DNA of 64,000 nucleotides from positions 874-64,873 of the forward strand of contig VFFE01007034.1 in NCBI GenBank assembly GCA_008921705.1. The letters are read 5' to 3'. Position 1 is the stretch's first letter. Each line of letters begins with the position of its first letter. The translations under genes and the position numbers were made by a program. Below the pieces are notes generated by a model. The model was not told the origin of the DNA. It did not search any database and saw nothing but the letters and a program-made list of their open reading frames with translations. Shown here one piece after another: positions 12,114 to 24,700 of the stretch. Origin of the DNA: Burhinus oedicnemus. Taxonomy: Eukaryota; Chordata; Aves; Charadriiformes; Burhinidae.

Positions 12114-14556
12114 TTTTACTAAGTGAGTTGCAGCAGGTAAAATATAGCACTGAGACTAAGGAGTGATGAGATTCCAAGATATTGGTGCAATGTGTATTGC
12201 AGGTATAATAGACAGGCTCACAGAATTATCTAAGACTCTTCACCTTGGTGGGTGGCCTGGCACATGGTCAAGAGCTGTCACTACTTCCGCCAGTGGCAGC
12301 ACCCTGCAAAAAAAACCTGTCTGTGTATACCTGTGGAGTAGATTAACCTTGGTTTAGCTCCAGCGAAGTCACTGGAATGACAGAAGGGATGAATCTGGCC
12401 ATCCATGTACTCTCAAGTACTCACCCTTTCCTCCAGCTCTTAACAGTGATATGAAAGAAATCTCATTTCAAAACTTCAAGCCCAATTGAACCTGGCAAAT
12501 TTAAGGTACAAGCATGGAAATGAATCAAACCATTCTCAAAGAAGCCTACACATTATCCAAAAGCTTGAACACAAAAGATTTTCCAATTCAAAAATTTGAC
12601 TGTGCTCATTCAATCTCCCAAATTTTTGAGACTGTATCACACAGCACTTTGTCCAAATGACGCTTTTATGGGAAGTGTCATGAGCAGAATTTGCAAGCTG
12701 GCTGCATGACTGTGCCACCAAACAACAACCAAAACAGGTATTTCTGAAAATAAAAGTTTCTCACAGAACACTCTAAATTCTTTTTTCTTTTCTGTAAGAG
12801 AAGGGGCAGGTAGGAGCAGACAAGCTGTCATGCTGTTGTTTTTGTCCTTTTTATCTCCTGGAAGGGTTGTTTTTGGATCCAGACAAGATTCACAGCTAGC
12901 CCTAGCTATGAAGAATTCTGCCATTGTCACCACTAGTGGTTTTCAGAGCATACTTGTAATTGCAATGAAAACTCCTATTCACACCTCTTGGAAATATTGG
13001 TTTAGGCTGTTCAGCTGTGGCTGAGTGAAACAAGTATGAACTAATGCGCATTCCCCACCAGTTCTCAGCCTGTTGCAGACAGCAGTAAACTTTTGCTCTA
13101 GGAAATGAAAATTGCAGAATCTCTACACAAACCTGTAAATTCACAATATAAATCTGCTCCTGACTACTCTGCTTCGTCTTCAGCCACTGCCAGACATAAA
13201 ACAGTGTTTTACAAGACACAGGAGAAAGAAAAAGGAGAGGAGCAGCAGCATTCAACTCCTGCCAGACACTCTTTATGAATACTATGGAGAAGTTGAAACA
13301 AATGACCTGACAACATCTAATTTCACGACGTACAAGAGGGGCACCTAGATCACTGTAAATATCAAAATTATTCAGGCCTTGCCTATGTCCAAATGACAGT
13401 GGCAAGACTCAGGGTTAAACACAGAAAATATCAAAGGAAACGCACCTCTAGCTTCCTACGACACAATGATCTTTCCTCACAAGGACACAACGAGAGCCTG
13501 ACATACATTTTAGCCACTCATGGTATATATCCCACACATTCAAGTAGTTAAAGCTCATTTGGGAACCACAGTTCCTAGGGACTGCAGCCATTTGTCTATG
13601 TACCAGAGTAAACAATCTCTTCACCCGAGTCCTCTGCTACTGCAGCTGACAACTGATTTCAGAGACCTATTTTGTCTGGTTCCCGGGCTGATAGTCCCAG
13701 GTAAAGCGGAGGCCAAGACTATTAAGCCAAGATCATTTGCTCTGCTAAACTACTCCTGCTAACACTGCAGCATGATATTCCCACAGTAAGATTTGAGGAA
13801 TGCAAGAGAAAAGACCCAGTTATGAAACATCCTGTCAGATTAAACTGCAACACATTCTAACAGGATGCAGATGTAAATGCAAGGCATACGCATGTAAACC
13901 GTCCACAGTTCCTGTTAACTGAAAAAGACAGTAGAGAACTTAACCCCTTTTAAAATAACTGAGCCACCTCAGCAATAAACTGTTGGGTCAGTCCCAGACA
14001 TGATCACTAAATATCTCAAGAAAGTGGTACCCACCAAATACTTAAGTTATCAACTACCTTGTAAAAAATTTTGAACAATACAATCCTCAGGCATTCAAAC
14101 CCATCTACAATTCAAACAGGATGCTAAACCAATTAATATCTGACAGAGATCTGCTTATACTGCTGGTATTTATAGTTACAGTTTTGCTGCCATTTATTGC
14201 TATAGTTTTTTTTGTTGTTGTTTTTTTTTAAAAAAGTAATTCAAGCCTAGCAAACACCAAACCAAATGGTGGACTTCCCATGATGCTTTTTGCACTACCT
14301 GGAGTCCCTAAAATTAGGTGTAGTTGCTGGAGTTCCTCCCCCTGTTTTGCATACGTCTCATTCTTCCTGTGCTCTCTTCCCACATATTCCAGGATACCAG
14401 CCATATATTCTAACTCTTGCATGATCTGGAATTTCCACCTACCTATGGGACTCTGGTGTCTGTATCAGCTTTTTCTTGTCTGTGAGCTCCTCAAGATTAG
14501 AATTCATTAAGAAGAATAAAGTCAGGAGATTTGCAAAAAAACAGAGAACAGAAGCT
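12114..14556. other. Intergenic, downstream of NOBOX
   Basis: No supportable exon. A 167-codon minus-strand ORF at 12902-13405 has no recognisable domain and is probably chance. Confidence 0.55.
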
Positions 14557-14562
14557 TTTATT
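14557..14562 (-). terminator. Candidate NOBOX polyadenylation signal
   Basis: An AATAAA hexamer on the minus strand about 805 nt after the NOBOX stop. It is the most plausible signal I see nearby, but transcript ends are not visible from sequence. Confidence 0.35.
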
Positions 14563-15366
14563 GATTGAAATTTCTCTGCTTCTTCCTCAGCAGGAAAATA
14601 ATCATGGCAACAACAACAAAAACAAAGACCACAACCAAAAAAAAAGTGCTTCTGTTGCAAACATTACTGTTCTCGTCTCTTTTTGTCTCTTCTTATTTTG
14701 CAGAGTTTAAAATGGTGATGTTTCCTGTTCCTTTGGTTTTTTTCCCCCCTCAGAGTGCAGCATCAGTCATTAGTTTCTTCTTTAATATCTGAAGAAAATC
14801 CAAACAGATTCATGACAAAATGTGATCTCACATGATACAGAACAACTTGAATTTTTTCAAATGTTTTATATTTCAAAATTAGACACATCACCCACCCCCA
14901 AACAATATTTAAGGCATATGATACCTTTCAACAAGTCTAGAGTAAGGTAATTTTGTTTCCAAAATAAAAGATTGAAAATGGAAATCCAAACAGAAAGCCT
15001 TCCTTCCCCTTCCTCTCTCCTTGCTCAAGAACTTCTGCCTTGAAGAGAGGTGTGTATGCCTCTGGAAATCTTAGACATAATCAGTTCTTTGTAGCCATTC
15101 AGCTCACAACACATGATGTCTGACAGAGAACAGAACTTTGCCATCTATTTTACTGTCCTATCAGTCCCCATTTCTAAAAACAGATGAATCTAAGAACTAG
15201 AGGTAGGATAATTGGACTTGTCTTGGACAGTAACCCAGAAAAAAAAAAAATGTTCCATTCCCATTCGTGCCACAGTTTTGATCTTGTATTCAGAGGAGCT
15301 ACTACTGTCTTGGAACTCTTTCCTTATCCCCCCTGCTTCTCCAAAAAAAACCAAACAGCTGGCCTT

Positions 15367-15722
15367 TCAGTTACCAACAATAGTCTCTCCTTTCTTGCTG
15401 CTACTCTCTACTTCCTCTCTTTCAACAAGCGATGTCAACTCTGGCGCTGTTTGGTGGTGCTGATGTGAAGTCTGGTCTGGTGGCGTCTCTCCCTTTTGTT
15501 TTCCAGTATGTGGCATGGATCCTAGTGTTGTTCCATTGGGCACTTGAAGAAAATACGGAGAGGAGGGCAGGCAAGGTAGCTGAGTGTAGGAAGTCTGCCC
15601 TGTCAAGTACTGTCCTCCTGCTGTGCTAGAAAATGGCATTTGTGAGCGCAAATGATTTGAGAACGGAGCTCCCTGCATGTAGAAATCATTCCAGGGGACA
15701 GATTGATAGGCAGTGATGCCTG
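15367..15722 (-). CDS. NOBOX: NOBOX exon 9 (terminal coding exon)
   Basis: Acceptor tttttcctcag|CAGG; it begins [20 protein letters not shown] and ends in TGA at 15369-15367 after KKGETIVGN. The WND motif shortly after GN parallels the WSD/WND motif of mammalian NOBOX. Confidence 0.88.
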
Positions 15723-18700
15723 CTGAGGAAAAAGCAAGAAAGAAAAGACAGAATCATGAAAATAAGGAAAGGAGGATTAAAACTATGTATATGTAAAAAT
15801 GTGTATGTTGTGCTTAAGAGAGCATGCTCAGTCCAAATACAGTATTACAGTTATGCCTTAATGGTGACTGCAACAGAGCAGACATCACACACATACGAAG
15901 GTTAACTTTCTTGTTTACATTGCAGTGTATTTATCCAGAACATAGTTATCAGGAGGAAAAACTTCAGAAGTTCATAGCATTGTTATAATCTAAAAAACAT
16001 GATGTTACTTCAGCACAGATCCTGAGTGTATATCAGAGACACACATTCTCCCAGTTTTTTTTTCCTCCACTCCTATTGCAGTTAGCTCTGCCAAGCATAA
16101 ACTGGATGCTTAATCTTCACTTTCCTTTATTACAGCTGCAATCCAGGAAGCAGGAATGTTTTTTAATTAATATCTATAACTCAACTAAACTGCTCACTTG
16201 CTTACATGCTGAAGTAAGAATTATGGGTGTGTCTACACTGCCAGATTGGTTCCCTCCCCATTGTATTTCTGGAAGCTCAGAAATACTGAGAAATAGTGTC
16301 CATACTGCATAGCACCCATAGGACCCCTTCCTTGAACACAAGTATGGAATAAGAGACCATCAACTCTGCCTCTGTTCTTTCAACAATCCTCCAACTTATC
16401 AGTCCTAACAAGGCTTGCACCTTTACACATGCCTTTATGCTTGCATGACATGCCCCAAGGCATGCAACACACACTTCTGGCATCACACTATAAAAACATT
16501 AGTTTGGTGCACTGGGACACAGCCCTCTTATTACTTCTGGCACTTCAAACTGAAAAACCACAGAAAATAATAATCATGCCTTGTAACCAGAGAGGAGAAC
16601 CAGGCCAAGTGGGCTGATAGCACGGGTGCTGACAACCTATTCTGGAGAATGTTAGCCATGAACAGTGCGAACATGAGCCAGCTTGCACCCCTCAGCCTGT
16701 GAGTCAGGCTTCTCTCCCTGACAAGGTCCATAAAAATGGTACAAAAACAGGAGCAGCATCTGTGGTCTGAAAACTCTACTCTCTTATGTGTAAGAACAGA
16801 GATGTATTTTTTAGACTGTGAGCTTAATTTAACAAACCTGACAGTCCAAAGAAATAAACTGTAATAGTTTATCTTTTGGTTGTACTTGGGCTTGAACTTC
16901 AAAATACAAATCCTTGACACAAAACAAGAAGACTGACAATGTCATTTTTACCTAGTTACTTTTTAGAAAAATATGCTCAAGTGCTTTAACCTAAGTCATC
17001 TTGCAAATTCATGTCAGAGGAAGAAAAAGAAAGAAGCTATATCCATACTCCATTGGCCCCTGACTCTCTTCTTTTGCACTACCCTAAGATACATAACATT
17101 CATTCAAAGTGGCTTCTGCAAAAGCTCAGCCGAATTAGAAGCCAGTTTTTCTTGCTGTCTCCAACTATTCCATTTGCTGTGGCGCCTTTTTCACTTTGCA
17201 CCCTTGAACCCCACCCGCATACACTGAAGGCATGTTAGTTTGCACAACAGTACACCCCTGAAAAAGAAAAGTTAGCTCTCCATTCCAGACAAAACCATTG
17301 TGCTACCCAATATATTCACATGGTAACACTCTCTCTGACACGCAGCCTGTATAGTAACTTTTGATTCAAATTAATGGGTCACTCAGCACTTTAAAAAAAG
17401 GCATACAAGGAAATTAAAAAAAAAAAAAAAGATGTGCAGCACATTTATATTTGTGCATGTATATGCACACTCCTTTCTGTCACGGTTATCAGTAAAACCA
17501 CTGCTCATCCTGAATGTTTCAGGGTATTGTTCAGTTAACTCCACAGGAGTGGGATGCCAAAAGATTTTAGAAATTTACCCGCGTTTCCACTTGGCTGTTG
17601 TGATGAGAGCTGTCCTCCCATGTGGTTTTGTACGTAGCCTTGTGTGGCTCCTGCTGCCCCACAGGTTACAACTCCACTGTTACCAGGTAAGGTGAGGAAA
17701 GCCGTATGCGACTCAGTGGGTGGCGTAGGAGTGAGGCTGACACTGGAGAGCACATTGCTGGCCAGGTGATCTGGCAGATGGTGGAACTGGGAGAGCTGAT
17801 GCTGCTGTGGATATTGGGGCAGCTGGTAAATTCCACCCTGGTTGCTGTACTGACAGTATGTGGTCTCTAGGTTGCCTGACAACTCCAGCTGCTCATGGTA
17901 ATTGCAGGAAACTGGTGAACTCACGCTGCAGAGAACAAGGAAGAGAGGCAATTCAGAAATTAAAGTAGGGTCAACAGCTACAGCAACCTGTACAGTAAAC
18001 AATTGTTACATCTTCCCCCTGACAGCCACTCCAACCCTGATCTGACTCCAACTCTTCCTCCCGAATGCCAGGTACAGGACAAGGCCAACAGAAACCACTC
18101 AAGACAAGTGCTTTCACAGCAGGTTTCTTTAACAATGCGTGCTAGTGGGGATTACCTTTCCTTCAGTTCTTCCCACTCTCCAAAGCACACCCACCCTCTC
18201 TCAAGGATTCATTTTCACTGTATTTCTGAACCCCACTTTCACATGACAGGCATGCAATTCTGAAAGCATTCTGATTAAAGGTATCACTTTTCTGATAGCA
18301 GGTGCCCTGTCCTACTACTCACATTATACCCTTTTTCATACTTCATTTGAAGGACATTCTCACTCCCACATCTAAGTTCTCATTTGTGCTCCCACCTATT
18401 TCCTTGTCCCATATCCCACCTTTACCCTCCCAAGGCGTCTCCCAGGGTTCACTTTTTTCATCTCCCTCAAAGACAATCACATCTGTTCCTACCCTTGATT
18501 CTGGATGCTGTAAGTGAAGGCCTCACTGGAGCCATTTTCCTGACTGGACAAGCTGCATTCACTGTTGGGAGTGTCCAGCATCAAGGGAACAATATGACTC
18601 TGGGGGTTGAAGGACAGACTGAGAGGTAGGCTGGCCCTGCGGATGGGTGGAGGGCTGGGAAGACTAGGGAAGCACTCTGTTCTGCTGGAACTGAAGTTGA

Positions 18701-21700
18701 GCTGTGGTAACACCTTTGTCTGAACTTCTTCACAAGATGCCACCATTCCTGCTACTGAAGAGACTGTGAATAAAAGAGAGACTGTCATAGTATGCTGTCA
18801 TATAAAAAATTAAAAGGAGCAAGCAAAGGCAATGACAAGAGTGGCAGAACAAAAAAGCAACATGCTGGTGAAAGAGTGGAAGTTAACTGATGGGGAAAAA
18901 AAGCAAAGAAGTACCAGCATTGCTGCTGGGAAGCAAAAGGGAGTAGTTGCAAGCTCTCTGGAAGAGATGATGTTTATTGGTTAAATAAAATTACCTTCAT
19001 GATTTCAGTCTCTGCATACTGGATTTATTCAGCTCTCAAGAAGGCAGCCAAATGAAGCAAAGTACTTCCTGGAAAAAAGCCAGGAACAATCCCCTAGCCA
19101 TCCTCCATCTCTACTGTCCTCTGGGAAGAGTGTGCTGCACAGATTACCCTTTTGAAAAATTTAACTGTGGTTTGAAAGAAACAAAAACGTGCCTTTAGAG
19201 ATCTGCTGTCTAGGCCATTTTTCAACCAAATTTTCACTCCTGGTTTGGCCTCTGATGAGTCATGCCAAAAAAAAAAAATAAAAAAAAAATATGCAGAGAT
19301 GTCAGCTGAAGGGTCTTGGGAAAAAGAAGCTGGGAGATGGAAAAGGAAACCAACACCATTTGGTTGCTAGAATCTTGTTTGGTGACCTGTCTCCTCAGTC
19401 ACTGCTGGAAAAGGAGAGAGGAACAGTTTCCTACAGAACAGCCTCTGTGGAAAGAGGACAACACAGGAAATGAAAAGGTCAGAATCATGTATGCTGGTGA
19501 TCCAGAGTAGTAAGTATACACAGAAGTTCAAGAAGAAGCTTGCACATGGTGCAACAGAACAAGATTATCTTTTATTATGCCAAATAGCAAATGTTTTCTC
19601 TCTTGAGAAGTGTAACCATCAGGTGTGCATGACACAATTTGAAATGATTTTTCAAGACCAGCTAGGCTGAACCAGCACAAGGATGAGGCAGATAAGAGAA
19701 CAACATATCACTGACTGTTCAGGTAAAGTTGGTCGGCTCCCACACACTGTAAAGCATTCAGGGAAAGCTAGCAGCATGGGTAGTTTACAGCTGTACTTCA
19801 CCCTTGCAGGCATAGAGAGTAACATCAAATGCACTCCACCAGGTGTGAATCAAAGGCCTTAAACATTAAGCCTCAACATAAAGCTGCCACAGCAAGCATG
19901 AGCTACCTTTAGAGAATTTTGATTTGCATGCACAGAGAACTGATAAGGAGATTCCGTTTCAACACCTTGCAGCACCATTTCTCAGATTCCCCAGTGTGCT
20001 GTGCAATTGTGCCTATCTCATTGCATCTTCCTACACTCAATTTTTTTCAACCTCTGCAACTATGGGAAGAGGGAGTCCTGACGTTTCAATGAAAACTTGA
20101 ATAGCTCCGATTTGGGGCTCATTTACAAAACTAGAGCAAAATCTACGATGGCATCTCTAAATCATTCACATGCCCAGGCAATTCTCAGTGGTGTATTTTT
20201 TCTATTTGAACATACTACTTCTACGTGTCAGATAGCATCTATGCTGTACCTGTTGCATTCCTGTTTTTTGACACAGCACAGATTTAGTCCCACACAACAA
20301 AGCACTAGTCAAGACATTTAGTTTCCTCGCAAGTCAAAATGGCTTAGCCAGAAACGAAGCTGAAGATCTCTTCTGACTTTTTAAAACCTTCATTTGCACT
20401 GGTTCTCCTAATCATTCTGTCCCAGAACGTAGCAGTTCATACAAACATTATAAGGCAGCACAACTTACCTGAAAAACAGTCTATATCCTGATAAAGCTTC
20501 AATTCAATGACAGTAGGATTAGCTATTCTGCAGATGGCCTTAGTCTTGCTCAGGATGAATACAAGCAGTGTTAATGACATAGCGCAGGAAATCACTTCTA
20601 AACCCACTTTCCCACCTAGTAAGAATTAAGTTCTGTTTTCTGAAATATTTGCAACACTTAGTGCAGATAATCTTTGTGGATCACGGCAATGGGACCCACA
20701 CACACTTGGCCTCCAAAGAGCTGGTTCAGCCTTTTCTGAAGTTTCCTCTACTTCTCAGTCCTTTCAAAGGAAGCAAGTGAATTTGTATCTTCTGAATAAA
20801 GCCACAAATGCAGTAAGAATAAACAATTCCCAAAGAAGTAATATCTGCTAAGCCTGGTACAATACAGTACAGAAGATTCCAGCATCTTGTTCAAAGACGA
20901 ATTCTGGCTTGAGAGGATACTTACATTTTACGATTCTGTTGCTCTTCATGACATTGATGTAGAGATAGATATCCTCAGAAGGCTTTCCAGTGAACATGGG
21001 AAAGTAACAGTAGGATTTTTTGTTTATCACTTCCACTATTTCTGGTGTTCTGGCGCTACACTTAACTCAAGAATGGCTATTCTAAGTCTTTAGCCACACA
21101 GCTGTCTTCCCCCTACTATATCTGCTTCTTCAACATCCTAGGTGAGTTGAGAGACCCATTCTTTAATGCAAATAGCTTCCAATGAATGGGACAGAGTCTT
21201 AAATTAACAAAAATGGATGTGTATATTTTTGTCGGGATGACTGTGATTTCAGTCTTTCACCAGTCTTGAAGGAGACTAAGGCCTATTCTAAAGAGGTATC
21301 CATGAACTTAGAGCAGGGCATAGGTTCACCTGTGAAAACATGGTTTTCAAATGTTCTAGGAAGCTGCTTTCACTATTGTTAACAGATCAGATCATGCATA
21401 AAAGACTTGTTACCTGAGTGACACCTCTGTGCATAGAAGCCCTTCCTCTTGACATCAGCTATACATGACTTTCCTAGTCAAGCACTTATTATGTTGACTG
21501 CAAAAGGCCTTGACGTGAGATGTCTTCAATGATTCAGGCAGTTAACCGTGCAGCTGCTTGCACACTGCTTGGGAGGCTGGACACCATGATTCTAATTGTT
21601 TAACAAGCCCAGTGTTGGGCACAATGCAGCTGATGTTGTTTACAAGCTGAGCAACCAGTCTAACATCAGATGGTCTACTTGCTAGGGCTGTTTTCTCAAG

Positions 21701-24700
21701 CATCAAATCAAGAATTCAGCAAAAGGCTCTATTACTATGAGTCTCCACATCATACACTATCCAATCCAGTTTCTTTTAATGAAACATGCCTGTGTAATTG
21801 CACCATTTACTGGAACATTAAAGGCCATCACAAAGCTTTTCATAGATACATCCTCTTCTTGAAATTATGAGAAAACACATTTGTCTTGTAAATGACATCT
21901 TGACAGTAGACAAAATATTAATTAAACTTAGGAGCAATGGCACTCTGTTTAATGGACTGAAAACCAGTAAACCAACTTCAGCCTCTAACTGCATTGCTTT
22001 GAGAACTGTCAGTCTGATCCTCTTCTGGATTTTCAGTAGGCCAGAACCTATCACTTGTTTAAAAGGTATGACTCTTGCTTGCTCTGTCAGATACCCATCA
22101 TCAGCTTTAAAGTAATTTGTTCAAAAGCCAGAGTCCTATAAGTGAAATCATTAAAGCTTGTCTTTTATTTACTGTTCTTTGACAGATCATATCCAACTTC
22201 ATGCAATTGCTCCCAAGACTTCCATTATAATCCCATCTCTGCCACTGAGTAATCATCTTGCTATTTGCACCAGAACTACCAGCATAGGCTGGGCTCCTGA
22301 CATGTCACCTCAGCAAGACAGCCACAGGAAACAAAGTATTTCCTGCAAAACCACCAGTGAGGCAGAAAAAAAATCTTCCCCCACAAACCAGAGGCATAAA
22401 AAGTAACTTTTCTTTCTAAAGGGGCAACTCTAAAGAAAACATAAGCCAATGTTTTAAGTCAATGAATCACAGATACATATCCATAAGAAATCTCAGAAAA
22501 ACAAGAAAAACTTCAAATAACTACAAATGTCAAAAAACCCCTCTATTATTTTAAAGCAAGATATCTGTCTAGCAAAAGTAGTAAAAAAAACAATTCTAAG
22601 GTTAAAGCAAATTCAAGATTGAATTTTTGAAGCACAAAAGGCTTTTATGGCAAGTAGTGTGGCTAATACCAAAATCAGAAGCCTAACTGCCAGCAAGGTA
22701 GAATACATCTCAAATACAACTTGCTGGCATTTTTAATCAGCTTGTTTGGAGAACTGTACAAAACAGTGGGACATAAATGAAAGAACCCACAAGCCAACAG
22801 TCAGTCAGAACTACTGGCTGGAGCAAGGAAAAACAATGGAAAAGGCAGCACTGAACACTCTGCAAAGGTGTCAGGTAACAGATCCTACCATTCTCATGCA
22901 CTTAAGTCATTTGCTTGTCCTGCTGACAGTGGTTAAACACACTGCTACCAAGGAAAGGACCTGAATAGCCACTCCATTAGGCCACAATCTCTGGGTACAA
23001 CTGCACCATTATGCACAGGTCACAAATTATTTTGCTGAAACTTGCCATGAGCTGCATTCACAAGGGCCACTTCTACTAAGCAATTGTTTTTGCCTTGTAA
23101 ATTGACGACCTTTTTTATTCATTTGTTCCCTCTCTTATTTTGCTTCTGTTACTTTGGATTTTATCCTACCTAGGTTTTATCTCCTTCATTTTCTGAGATA
23201 TTCTAATAAAGAAAACAGGTGGACCGTGGATGGCCCTATTTATTGGCAAGCTTTTTTCTGAACAAGGAAGCTGAATGAATTTGAAAGCTGCACTGTCTTT
23301 CATTTTTCTTCCATTTCATTTTCTGCTTTCATTCTTAAAGAGAAAAGTCAGCCTACGCAATGCTAGATAAAAAAAAAAAAAAGCAAGTTTCCTTCCCCAT
23401 GGCTGTGTTACCCTGCATCTAGTGACTGAGGTTTTTGGTGTGATTGTGCCATGCAGATCTCTCTTCTATGAGGACCCTCTACACCTAGTAACAGTCTTCT
23501 CCCTCAGAGGAAGCCCTAACTTAGGTCTCTGCTCTGCCCAGGCACCAATTCTCCCATGACTTGTAGGAACCTAATTTTTAAGACTTCCGCCTTCCATCAA
23601 ATTTGATGAAACAAATTTAGAAGGCAGGGTGGGTTTCATAAACAAAGAAAGTGTGTGGCTCATTACACAAAGATATTCCACCCTTCCCTCAGGAAATCAG
23701 GTTAAAAGCCAATCACCAAACTTCACAGTTTGTGTGCATTAGCAAAGTATGCCTCTTTTCTGAAAAGTGATTTAGAAAAGGTACTTTTTTTCCCCCACAC
23801 AGATCTGTACCCGGAAAGTATTTACCAGCCTTAGATGACACAAATAGATTTCATTACTTCTTGCCCAGTATGATTTGAAGAGAACAAGGGGAAGCTTGTT
23901 CCTGCACATAGATCTAGCAGAATGAAGTACATTCTCATCTTCACAGATCCATAACACTGAAGATACAGGCGTTTTAGACAAGCAAAGGAAACACATGTTT
24001 CATAAAAGCTAGATGCATACACAGTAAATGCAACAGGTGGCAGTCAGCACCAAGTTCAAAGGATTTGAGGAGTACAAACCCAGCTATCTTTATCGCTCAT
24101 TTTCTCACATAACCAGTCCACTCTTAGGGTCATTCACTTGCCCTTTTTCTTCCTTACACACTGTACAAAGAATTCAGATGGGACATTTCTTTCCTATCAG
24201 AAAGACTGCTTGTTTTCCACATGGAGAACTGCATCCCAGTGTGCAGATTCCTCAGAAAGAAATTGCTGAATACAGACAGATGACTAAAAGTTTCATTCAG
24301 GGATGTGATTTTATCTCTAACAGACATTACACTGGGAAGCAGGAAAATATGAACAGTACCACCTGTCAGCTCATTTATTGCTTGGGATATCCGTCCCTAA
24401 GGAAGTAGTGAAGTCCTCATCACTCTGGAAATATTTTCAAGTTGTGCCAACTTGGAAACGTAAACATACATAGCAAATGCTTTAGGGAACATTCTTGACT
24501 CTAGGGAATGCTCTGATACTCCACACATGAATACACAATTAAACAAACCCTCTCTTTCTGGTTGCCATCGAGCTTCTCAGGTAGAAAACTGGTCAAACAG
24601 CACACCCCACTGACATTAAACAATACTGCAACAGCAATTAAATGAGGCTGTATGCTTAAGAACTCAACTAGTCTCACTCCCTCAAGGTCTTGCACAAAAT

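Noticed and set aside
12902..13405. 167-codon minus-strand ORF downstream of NOBOX
   Set aside because: No family resemblance and no supporting splice sites. Located beyond the candidate NOBOX polyadenylation signal.
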